A stretch of DNA of 64,000 nt from a virus. The notes under the pieces are model-generated. The model saw only the letters and a program-made list of their open reading frames with translations. It was not told where the DNA came from and did not search any database. The stretch covers positions 1 through 64,000 of the IMG/VR virus record IMGVR_UViG_3300042569_002815, one strand, 5' to 3'. This document shows, piece by piece, positions 57,847-63,781 of the stretch (the stretch's first letter is position 1; the number at the start of each line of letters is the position of its first letter). Both the position numbers and the translations under genes were made by a program.

Positions 57847-58404
57847 TTATCCTAATTCATAAAATTTTTCAAGAGCAGCTTGAATTCTATCCGAAATAGA
57901 TGGATCGGCTTGTTCAGCAATATCTGCAATTAGTGCAATACCATTTACGACATTATCGTAACCAGGAAGGTATGTGACATTTTTATCTTTCTTATACATT
58001 CTTAGTACATCGATTAGGGTATCTTCAATAAAACCTGCAATTGCATTTGCATTAACGTTCATTGGATCTTCTCCATCTGGAGAAATGATTTCAGCGTATT
58101 GTCTAACCTGTTCCCCGATTTCAGCAATTTCTTCAGCATGAGATTTATTATCTTGGTAAACATCAACCTTTTTGGTCTTATTAACAAGATCCTTTGGAAC
58201 TCTAACTATCTTTTTGCTAGAATCCAATAATTCAATCTTAATAAAATCCGAATCCATATCAATTACTTGACCAGGCCCTCTGTAACTAGTTACATAATCA
58301 CCAGGTTCAATTTCAGGATTGTCTTCATTTTTCTGAAACTCTGCTTCAGGATCTTGCATAAATTTGTCAAGATCAAAGTCTTCGTATATCTTAATATATT
58401 TCAT
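57847..58404 (-). CDS. Acidic late protein with targeting-like N-terminus and SH3-like segment
   Basis: 185 residues. Leader M-K-Y-I-K-I-Y-E-D-F resembles the packaging peptide. Residues ~33-75 have an SH3/KOW-type strand set (E-P-G-D-Y-V-T-S-Y-R-G-P-G-Q-V), similar in kind to the first half of the 239-residue protein. The C-terminal half is helical. It overlaps the upstream gene by 14 nt. Function unknown. Confidence 0.62.
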   Translation of the reverse strand: MKYIKIYEDFDLDKFMQDPEAEFQKNEDNPEIEPGDYVTSYRGPGQVIDMDSDFIKIELLDSSKKIVRVPKDLVNKTKKVDVYQDNKSHAEEIAEIGEQVRQYAEIISPDGEDPMNVNANAIAGFIEDTLIDVLRMYKKDKNVTYLPGYDNVVNGIALIADIAEQADPSISDRIQAALEKFYELG

Positions 58405-58783
58405 CGTATTTAATAACTAGTTCACCAAGAACTTCAATTTTTCCAACTAACCTCTGAAAAGCAGTCTGATCAATTTTAACAGAATCTTTTGTTGAATATA
58501 ATTCATCTAATAGTTTACTGTACTCTTTAACTGCAGATTCTCTATCTTCCTTAGACCAACCGTTTGCTGCTTTTTTGTAATATGGTAATTTAACAACAAA
58601 GTGATTATATGTTAGTAGTGCATTACCGCCTCTTTCCTTTGCACCATCTGCAATTTTAGTAGCGCCCATTAATCTAGATTCGTCAAACTCAATAAATTTT
58701 TGTTTGAGTGTATCTACCTTGGTTTCTTCAGATTTAGCCTCCTCATTAATAAATTCGCTAAAAGGTTTAATTTGGTTTTTCAT
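58391..58783 (-). CDS. Late protein with strong targeting-like N-terminus
   Basis: 130 residues. Leader M-K-N-Q-I-K-P-F-S-E-F-I-N-E then E-A-K, very close to that of the 127-residue protein at 55070. The mature domain is basic and helical with a K-L-P-Y-Y-K-K-A-A-N-G-W segment. A GATAAATAA is only 4 nt before the ATG. Function unknown. Confidence 0.68.
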   Translation of the reverse strand: MKNQIKPFSEFINEEAKSEETKVDTLKQKFIEFDESRLMGATKIADGAKERGGNALLTYNHFVVKLPYYKKAANGWSKEDRESAVKEYSKLLDELYSTKDSVKIDQTAFQRLVGKIEVLGELVIKYDEIY

Positions 58784-58787
58784 ATAG

Positions 58788-58796
58788 TTATTTATC
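58788..58796 (-). promoter_or_regulatory. Late promoter close to the start codon
   Basis: Minus-strand GATAAATAA 4 nt before the ATG at 58783, right after the tRNA-region terminator. This spacing would give a leaderless late mRNA. Confidence 0.55.
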
Positions 58797-58808
58797 TAAA
58801 ATAAAAAA

Positions 58809-58828
58809 GGACTGAATTTCTTCAGTCC
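58809..58828 (-). terminator. Terminator after the tRNA-like RNA
   Basis: Perfect 8-bp stem GGACTGAA / TTCAGTCC with a 4-nt loop and a minus-strand T-tract, 5 nt after the 3' end of the tRNA-like element. Confidence 0.88.
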
Positions 58829-58833
58829 AGTCG

Positions 58834-58947
58834 TACAAGAGGAAGGACTTGCACCTTCACGGTTTAGTTACCTACTAACCAACCTCTGGGCGAGGTCACG
58901 TCTATCTATCGACATGTGGCCACATGTGTCGCTTCCGCCACTCTTGT
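58834..58947 (-). ncRNA. Aberrant tRNA-like RNA with palindromic D-arm insertion
   Basis: Minus strand, 114 nt. Acceptor ACAAGAG pairs with CTCTTGT, and the T-stem GAAGG/CCTTC is perfect. The T-loop is TGCAAGT rather than TTC-type. A stem GACCT/AGGTT encloses CGCCCAG where an anticodon loop would be, without U33. A GGTTAGT/ACTAAACC hairpin sits as a variable arm. The D region holds a 16-bp perfect palindrome. It is too abnormal for a confident isotype; it may be a decayed tRNA, a tRNA mimic, or a tRNA with an insertion. Confidence 0.6.
58912..58927. repeat. 16-bp perfect palindrome inside the tRNA-like RNA
   Basis: ACATGTGGCCACATGT, self-complementary, located where the D-loop of the tRNA-like element would be. 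Confidence 0.9.
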
Positions 58948-58953
58948 ATTGAG

Positions 58954-59035
58954 TACCCCCTGAGAGACTCGAACTCTCAAACCTTGCGGCACTAGATCCT
59001 AAGTCTAGCGTGTCTACCAATTCCACCAAAGGGGC
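58954..59035 (-). tRNA. tRNA-Leu (TAG)
   Basis: Minus strand, 82 nt. Acceptor GCCCCTT/AGGGGGT, D-loop with TTGGTAGAC, anticodon stem CTAGA/TCTAG with loop CTTAGGA (TAG), a long variable arm, and T-loop TTCGAGT. It reads CUA. Confidence 0.93.
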
Positions 59036-59040
59036 AGGTG

Positions 59041-59298
59041 TTATTTCTTATACTTTACAATTTTAATTTGAACAGTATCACCCACTCTCATTGCTTTTCT
59101 AGATGTGTGAGTTGTTCCGCAATCAGTTTTAATTCTCCACTCTGGATCAATTTGCAGTGTATGCTTTTGACCGATTTGGAAATATTCAACCTCTGTCACA
59201 ACACAATCCTTTTCGATTACTTCAGCAACCTTAGGAGATTCACAGCCAAGAGCGGCTATTGTAAAAATTGTTCCAATTATAAAATATACTTTTTTCAT
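59041..59298 (-). CDS. Small lipoprotein
   Basis: 85 residues from ATG 59298. Signal peptide M-K-K-V-Y-F-I-I-G-T-I-F-T-I-A with lipobox A-A-L-G-C-E. The mature part is a small beta domain with two Cys (K-D-C, T-D-C-G-T). It lies between tRNA-Arg and tRNA-Leu. A spanin outer partner or surface-exclusion role is possible, but unproven. Confidence 0.68.
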   Translation of the reverse strand: MKKVYFIIGTIFTIAALGCESPKVAEVIEKDCVVTEVEYFQIGQKHTLQIDPEWRIKTDCGTTHTSRKAMRVGDTVQIKIVKYKK

Positions 59299-59313
59299 AT
59301 CTAAATTTTGTGG

Positions 59314-59385
59314 TAGTCCCGCCAAGAATCGAACTTGGATCCACTGCTTAGAAGGCAGTTGTTCTATCCGTTGAACTACAGGACC
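59314..59385 (-). tRNA. tRNA-Arg (TCT)
   Basis: Minus strand, 72 nt. Acceptor GGTCCTG/CGGGACT, anticodon stem CTGCC/AGCAG with loop TTCTA region (TCT), T-loop TTCGATT. It reads AGA, a codon frequent in this phage. Confidence 0.92.
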
Positions 59386-59391
59386 GTGTCG

Positions 59392-59580
59392 TTATTTACT
59401 GTTATTCAATTCTCTCCATAGCTTATCGCTATATAGATTAACTAAAATAAACAGGGTCCACCATCTGACATCAATAACATCTAACATGCTCTTATCAAAT
59501 GCTGCAATTGCCAATACTACCATAAGTAGTAAGTTAATTACAATCTGTGTCCAAATTAAAAATTTACTCGTCTTTTCCAT
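59392..59580 (-). CDS. Small membrane protein behind a TATAAT promoter
   Basis: 62 residues from ATG 59580. Two hydrophobic helices (L-L-L-M-V-V-L-A-I-A-A-F, then W-W-T-L-F-I-L-V-N-L). The ATG abuts GTATAATATAATT, giving the leaderless layout. Function unknown. Confidence 0.6.
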   Translation of the reverse strand: MEKTSKFLIWTQIVINLLLMVVLAIAAFDKSMLDVIDVRWWTLFILVNLYSDKLWRELNNSK

Positions 59581-59581
59581 A

Positions 59582-59593
59582 ATTATATTATAC
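59582..59593 (-). promoter_or_regulatory. TATAAT promoter abutting an ATG (leaderless type)
   Basis: Minus-strand GTATAATATAAT immediately followed by T and ATG at 59580. Same spacing as at 46063 and 62626. Confidence 0.6.
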
Positions 59594-59604
59594 CTAAAAT
59601 TTAG

Positions 59605-59679
59605 TCGGGATGGCAAGATTCGAACTTGCGACCTCCTGCTCCCAAAGCAGGCGCGATAACCGTGCTACGCTACATCCCG
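59605..59679 (-). tRNA. tRNA-Pro (TGG)
   Basis: Minus strand, 75 nt. Acceptor CGGGATG/CATCCCG, anticodon stem CCTGC/GCAGG with loop TTTGGGA (TGG), T-loop TTCGAAT. Confidence 0.93.
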
Positions 59680-59702
59680 AGTAGCTAAAACTAATATACT
59701 AA

Positions 59703-60005
59703 TTAACTAGTAATTAGAGTGTCCGATTTTTGCGACTTTGAACTTGTCGATCCTAATTTTTTATCAAGTCTTGAATCAGTGTAGGATTTGCACTCTAATT
59801 CGACTCTTCTTATTTCTAATTCTAAATCTGTTCTCCATACTTGGAGATCTTGGTGGTAATCTCGATTTATTTGATCGAGACCTTGGTGGAGATTTTCAAT
59901 CTGCCTTGCTTGTCTGTTAACCTTAAGCAAACCAATAACAACAACTACGGCAAATGCAATAGCAACCATCGTTAGCATACCTAAAGCGAATGAAGTTAAT
60001 TCCAT
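59703..60005 (-). CDS. Membrane-anchored coiled-coil protein
   Basis: 100 residues. N-terminal membrane helix (~6-27, A-L-G-M-L-T-M-V-A-I-A-F-A-V-V-V-V) and a coiled-coil body with Q-I-E-N-L-H-Q-G-L-D; polar Ser-rich tail. Topology like an inner-membrane spanin, though it is outside the lysis cassette. Function unknown. Confidence 0.58.
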   Translation of the reverse strand: MELTSFALGMLTMVAIAFAVVVVIGLLKVNRQARQIENLHQGLDQINRDYHQDLQVWRTDLELEIRRVELECKSYTDSRLDKKLGSTSSKSQKSDTLITS

Positions 60006-60066
60006 TGTTTTAAGATTATTTTGTGTCTTAGCTACAATGGTCTTATACTACAGAAAAAAGAATGGA

Positions 60067-60303
60067 TTAATCGAGATGAAAATAGATCTCAGCCAGTGGA
60101 TAGAGTTTTTCACTGGGGCTTTTAACTGATACTTGCGGTCGATAAACTCTAGTGTTTGTTTTCCTGTGGTTTCTTGCCATCCAGATTGTTACAAACTCTT
60201 TTACCGTATCTTCTACCTCTTCACCTTTAGAATTTACCATAGTAAAGCGCTTGCCGATGTAAGTATCGTCAATGGTAACTGGTGATTTTAGTAGTGTCGA
60301 CAT
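60067..60303 (-). CDS. Hypothetical small beta-rich protein
   Basis: 78 residues, basic, with I-D-D-T-Y-I-G-K-R-F-T-M-V-N-S and Y-R-P-Q-V-S-V-K-S. No membrane segment or motif. A weak late-promoter-like TTAAATAAC lies ~20 nt upstream. Not recognised. Confidence 0.55.
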   Translation of the reverse strand: MSTLLKSPVTIDDTYIGKRFTMVNSKGEEVEDTVKEFVTIWMARNHRKTNTRVYRPQVSVKSPSEKLYPLAEIYFHLD

Positions 60304-60389
60304 AATAACAGTTGTTAATTTTAGTTATTTAACAAAGTCGCCACTAAAAGTTTTTAAAAAATGAAAGCTTTTATAAAAATAACATTAAA
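60304..60389. other. Short AT-rich intergenic region
   Basis: Between two minus-strand genes. It holds an AAAAGCTTTT palindrome near 60364 but no convincing terminator or ORF. Confidence 0.4.
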
Positions 60390-60854
60390 TTAATCTTGAA
60401 GTCGTCCCGCTCCTTTGTATGCAGCCCTATATCGAGGTTCCATTAGTGAACTTACTTTAACACCCTCTGCCCTATTTGCTGAATGAACAAACATAGTTTC
60501 TCCGATATAAGTTCCACAGTGCCAACCCGATGGAGATTGACTGCTTCTAAAAAATACGAGGTCTCCTATTTCAAGACTGTCCTTTTTAATTCGGATAGTT
60601 TGATTCCATTGTTTATAGCAAACTCCTTCTAGTTTAACCTCATAAACATCTTGATAGAGTCTTTTATTAAACTGTGAACAGTCAATACCCGCTTCAGTTG
60701 AACCGCCAAGTTTATATGGTTTACCGATCCACCTTATAACAAATGCATTAAGAATTGAATCTTGTGTAAATGGAGGAACTTCAGTTAAAACTTGACCGAA
60801 GCCTAACGACGTTAATGCGGTAAGAAGAAATCCTACAACCAATAATTTTTTCAT
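60390..60854 (-). CDS. Secreted NlpC/P60-family peptidase
   Basis: 154 residues. Signal peptide M-K-K-L-L-V-V-G-F-L-L-T-A-L-T-S-L-G. Catalytic Cys in G-I-D-C-S-Q-F near 59 and His in W-H-C-G-T-Y near 112, with V-H-S-A supplying the third position. The family cleaves peptidoglycan stem peptides. Exported rather than holin-dependent, so it may act in wall remodelling, adsorption or lysis timing. Confidence 0.85.
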   Translation of the reverse strand: MKKLLVVGFLLTALTSLGFGQVLTEVPPFTQDSILNAFVIRWIGKPYKLGGSTEAGIDCSQFNKRLYQDVYEVKLEGVCYKQWNQTIRIKKDSLEIGDLVFFRSSQSPSGWHCGTYIGETMFVHSANRAEGVKVSSLMEPRYRAAYKGAGRLQD

Positions 60855-60871
60855 AATTTTAATTTTTAAAT

Positions 60872-61105
60872 TTAATCTGGAAGATCTAATGCAAGAGATT
60901 GCATAAATCCAGGATTTGCTTTGATTTCGCTAATTGCATCTAATAATTCACCCTTTGACATGCCAAACAGCGAACAGCGTTCTTTAATACACTTTTCTTC
61001 TTTAGTGTCATAGTTTTCCCAAACATCATAGAAATATCCAAGCGCATGGTCCCAACCATATATGATGGTATTTCCATTGTCTAGTTTTTTAGTGTATCTG
61101 CTCAT
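60872..61105 (-). CDS. Hypothetical small protein
   Basis: 77 residues with aromatic N-terminal strands (I-I-Y-G-W-D-H-A-L-G-Y-F-Y-D-V-W) and two Cys (K-C-I-K-E-R-C). It overlaps the upstream gene stop by 1 nt. Not recognised. Confidence 0.55.
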   Translation of the reverse strand: MSRYTKKLDNGNTIIYGWDHALGYFYDVWENYDTKEEKCIKERCSLFGMSKGELLDAISEIKANPGFMQSLALDLPD

Positions 61106-61413
61106 TAGTTCTTTGATTTAATTGCGCTAAGAATAATATCAGTTATTCTATTTAGACGCCATTCACTCTTTTGTTCTTTAATTGTTAATGGTTCAGTATT
61201 ATTATGAACATTAACTTGACTATTATATTGATATCTAAATGCATCAAAATATATTTGATGTAAATGGGTTGGAATATCACTAAAGTCAGCTGTACATTCA
61301 ATTGGTAAAGAGGTCTCACTACCAGCAATCTTAATACTACTCTTAATAGTAACTTTGCCAGAACCTTTCATGGTTAGGTGGCTTGAATCTGTATTAATTG
61401 TTAGTGTGCTCAT
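61105..61413 (-). CDS. Hypothetical beta-rich small protein
   Basis: 102 residues from ATG 61413. N-terminal half of Thr/Ser-rich strands (G-S-G-K-V-T-I-K-S-S-I-K), C-terminal helix. It overlaps the next upstream gene by 20 nt. Not recognised. Confidence 0.55.
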   Translation of the reverse strand: MSTLTINTDSSHLTMKGSGKVTIKSSIKIAGSETSLPIECTADFSDIPTHLHQIYFDAFRYQYNSQVNVHNNTEPLTIKEQKSEWRLNRITDIILSAIKSKN

Positions 61414-61681
61414 AATCTGATACTTTAAGACCCCATTGCATATCAACCCAGCTCATATTGATCTCGGCCTGTTTTTTAGTTGTAAGTCTATTGTTTTTAC
61501 GTAAATAATCAACGCCCCATTCCATCCATTGATCACGCTGTTCCATAGTCATGGTCCAATCCCAAAACCAATTGTCTTTACGGTCAACTATATCTTCGTA
61601 CTTAACAGCATGACCAGCGATCTCAAACATTTTATCAATGAGGATCTTAGCATTTTCTTCTGGAGTTTTCTTCTTTGCCAT
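61394..61681 (-). CDS. Hypothetical Trp/Lys-rich protein
   Basis: 95 residues from ATG 61681. Helical; contains D-N-W-F-W-D-W-T-M-T-M-E-Q-R-D-Q-W-M. Resembles small phage hypotheticals but no function is known to me. It overlaps the downstream start by 20 nt. Confidence 0.57.
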   Translation of the reverse strand: MAKKKTPEENAKILIDKMFEIAGHAVKYEDIVDRKDNWFWDWTMTMEQRDQWMEWGVDYLRKNNRLTTKKQAEINMSWVDMQWGLKVSDYEHTNN

Positions 61682-61682
61682 A

Positions 61683-61946
61683 TTATAGAGCTTGAATTTT
61701 CGCAAGAGCTTCGCTCACTGCAGTCTCACTTAAATATCCTAATACATCATCAGTAATTGGAGTATCATAAGTAATATCACCATCTTGACCAAATACTGCT
61801 AATTCGTATTGACCTCTGGTTCCACCATATGAAAATGGGGTTTTAACTATGCTTGCTCCAAATCCATTAGCAAATTGGATTTTTGCCTGAACGCCACCCA
61901 TTCCATTTGGATGATCTTTAAATTCTAAATCTTTAAATGTTTTCAT
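61683..61946 (-). CDS. Hypothetical small protein
   Basis: 87 residues, alpha/beta with Gly-rich turns (H-P-N-G-M-G-G-V-Q-A, S-Y-G-G-T-R-G). It begins M-K-T-F-K-D-L-E-F, a weak match to the targeting leader. It stops 1 nt before the 95-residue gene. Confidence 0.55.
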   Translation of the reverse strand: MKTFKDLEFKDHPNGMGGVQAKIQFANGFGASIVKTPFSYGGTRGQYELAVFGQDGDITYDTPITDDVLGYLSETAVSEALAKIQAL

Positions 61947-61949
61947 TTC

Positions 61950-62189
61950 TTAAAAATTAAATGGTTCGCCGTCTACCTTAACTGCAACAATATCCTTGTA
62001 GTTAGATAAACTTTGAATATACTTTTTAGGATTTTTAACCTTATCATAAGATAGGGTTTTTCCATTATTGTAGGTAATTTCAACAACTGACCCACCTGGA
62101 GTCAAGCTTAAATTATTTGTTCTAAATTGATCAGAGACATTTAGTGTTCTACTTACTTGCATATATCGTTTTAAATTTGCTGGGTTCAT
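61950..62189 (-). CDS. Hypothetical small protein
   Basis: 79 residues with a strand pair V-V-E-I-T-Y-N-N-G-K-T-L-S-Y and a terminal I-V-A-V-K-V-D-G. Small DNA-binding-like KTSC folds have a similar strand order, but the match is too weak to name. 6 nt after the upstream gene. Confidence 0.52.
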   Translation of the reverse strand: MNPANLKRYMQVSRTLNVSDQFRTNNLSLTPGGSVVEITYNNGKTLSYDKVKNPKKYIQSLSNYKDIVAVKVDGEPFNF

Positions 62190-62195
62190 ATTAGA

Positions 62196-62525
62196 CTATT
62201 GTCCGCAACCGCAATCGGCATCCTCTGATAGAGGACCTTCAATTGGAGGTTCGCTCGGTTTATAAAATGCTTGATTACGTTCCCATAATTCATCATCAGT
62301 AATATCAACTTGACCTTCTTCATCGATAAATCTAAGAGTCCATCTACCTTCACCATACTTTTGGTTAAGTTCTTCAATTCTGTCCGGTCTAGTATCAACT
62401 AAATCTCCTTTTGCAAAGGTATAGTTTGAACACACATGAGAATAGAGTACTTCTCCTTCTTCAGTTACAACTAAAAATTGGGCATCTTCTGTTTGTCTAA
62501 TGCCTGGATAAATGTATAGATTCAT
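62196..62525 (-). CDS. Hypothetical protein with C-terminal CGCGQ
   Basis: 109 residues, acidic, alpha/beta. It ends D-C-G-C-G-Q, a Cys pair that could bind metal or be modified. It starts 4 nt after the small membrane protein. Not recognised. Confidence 0.55.
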   Translation of the reverse strand: MNLYIYPGIRQTEDAQFLVVTEEGEVLYSHVCSNYTFAKGDLVDTRPDRIEELNQKYGEGRWTLRFIDEEGQVDITDDELWERNQAFYKPSEPPIEGPLSEDADCGCGQ

Positions 62526-62529
62526 ATAA

Positions 62530-62625
62530 TTAGCTTGATTTGATAATTCCCCAAATAACTCCGCCTAGCCAAAGAGCTATGACTAAATAAATTATTAGGT
62601 CCTTTCCGTTAATTTTATTTTTCAT
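62530..62625 (-). CDS. 31-residue single-span membrane protein behind a TATAAT promoter
   Basis: Reads M-K-N-K-I-N-G-K-D-L-I-I-Y-L-V-I-A-L-W-L and continues G-G-V-I-W-G-I-I-K-S-S. Positively charged N-terminus, then a single hydrophobic helix. The ATG abuts a GTATAATATTATT promoter exactly as at 46062 and it is 4 nt before the next ATG. Function unknown. Confidence 0.62.
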   Translation of the reverse strand: MKNKINGKDLIIYLVIALWLGGVIWGIIKSS

Positions 62626-62638
62626 AATAATATTATAC
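62626..62638 (-). promoter_or_regulatory. TATAAT promoter abutting an ATG (leaderless type)
   Basis: Minus-strand GTATAATATTATT directly followed by ATG at 62625. The 18-mer GTATAATATTATTATGAA is identical to that at 46058-46075. Confidence 0.65.
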
Positions 62639-62651
62639 TAAATTAGTTTTA

Positions 62652-63779
62652 TTAATGGCTATCACCAACTTCCCAGTTTTCTGCATAGATCAAGTAATCT
62701 GGATTAATTACTTTTGCAACTTTGCTTCTATCTCCAGTATGATGTTTTACAACAACTCCTTCGTGAGGCACTTTAGTTCCAAAGATAAAATTATCAAAGA
62801 CATACATATCTTCAATTTCTTTATTCCAATCTCCTACATAAAGTACATCAACATAAGGTAAGTCCATTTCAATTCCAACAAAATTAAAGGCCTCATCAGT
62901 TGAACAGTATTTGCCATTGATTTCCAAGTCAAATCCTGCAAATTCAATTTCCTTTAGACCATAGTCATAATTCTTTTGAATACCTGCTCCATAGATTTCT
63001 CCATATAGAACAACGCCAATTCCAATACCATCTGGGAATCTTTCGGGATCCTTGGCAAACTTCCATAAAACCTGTTTAAGATTATACTTTGCAGCAATAT
63101 CATACCAGACATTAGTGTCGTAGAAGCCCTGAGAGTCTGATCCTTTTTCTACATTATGTGAACCTACTACAAATTCGTAATCGACCCATTTTGCACCAAA
63201 GAATTTCTTTACCTTATCGAATAGAGATAATTTGTTTTTCTTTACAATACCATATCGAGCATTGGTTCCATGGATCTTACGTGAAATTTCAACCCAATCA
63301 TCTTCAGTAAAAATTCCTGGTACGTTCTTTGCATTTGGAAATTTGTAGTAAATATGAAAGTTTGGATTTTCTGAATATCTGATCTTTTTACCAGAACTCA
63401 ATTGAACCTGCTTAACTGGTGGTTCGTATTTCCAAATATTCATTGCATACATCATGTCTTTACCTTCATAGTAATTTTCCATGAATGGAACATGTTTAAT
63501 TGGAATGATTAGACACTCTGAATATACTCCACGTAATTTTACAGTACGGACTCTACCGCCTTTACGTAAATAGTTTGTAACATTTAAGGTGTCAGACAAT
63601 TCGACTGGAATTACTGCATCGGTTGTTGCAACTACTACAAGATCCCCATTAGAGTATTGTCCCTTTTGGACAATTGCTTGCCATCCACTGACTAATGCCA
63701 ATTCAATAGCATCTGCTCCTGGAATAGGTACGATTTCACCAATACTTGTTACAAAGCAAACTGAATTATTATTTTCCAT
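62652..63779 (-). CDS. RNA ligase (Rnl5/DraRnl-like) with N-terminal OB domain
   Basis: 375 residues. N-terminal ~100 residues form the Rnl5 OB module (P-I-P-G-A-D-A-I-E-L-A, V-S-G-W-Q-A-I-V-Q-K-G, G-D-L-V-V-V). Catalytic domain: S-R-K-I-H-G-T-N-A-R with nucleotidyl Lys near 188, L-Y-G-E-I-Y-G near 258, H-E-G-V-V-V-K near 340 and A-K-V-I-N motif V. It seals RNA ends such as tRNA cleaved by host anticodon nucleases. The kinase-like gene lies directly upstream. Confidence 0.85.
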   Translation of the reverse strand: MENNNSVCFVTSIGEIVPIPGADAIELALVSGWQAIVQKGQYSNGDLVVVATTDAVIPVELSDTLNVTNYLRKGGRVRTVKLRGVYSECLIIPIKHVPFMENYYEGKDMMYAMNIWKYEPPVKQVQLSSGKKIRYSENPNFHIYYKFPNAKNVPGIFTEDDWVEISRKIHGTNARYGIVKKNKLSLFDKVKKFFGAKWVDYEFVVGSHNVEKGSDSQGFYDTNVWYDIAAKYNLKQVLWKFAKDPERFPDGIGIGVVLYGEIYGAGIQKNYDYGLKEIEFAGFDLEINGKYCSTDEAFNFVGIEMDLPYVDVLYVGDWNKEIEDMYVFDNFIFGTKVPHEGVVVKHHTGDRSKVAKVINPDYLIYAENWEVGDSH

Positions 63780-63781
63780 TT

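Noticed and set aside
58834-58947. Ordinary tRNA gene
   Set aside because: Length, T-loop, missing U33 and the D-arm palindrome do not fit a canonical tRNA; reported as a tRNA-like RNA instead.
59041-59325. Longer start of the lipoprotein at 59325
   Set aside because: It would run into the tRNA-Arg and bury the signal peptide; the ATG at 59298 gives a clean lipobox.
55519-59679. tRNA cluster as a prophage attachment site
   Set aside because: No repeated 3' tRNA fragments or integrase in the window; T4-like phages are normally lytic and carry their own tRNAs.
60360-60375. AAAAGCTTTT palindrome as a terminator
   Set aside because: The stem is short and AT-only with no loop; insufficient as a terminator.
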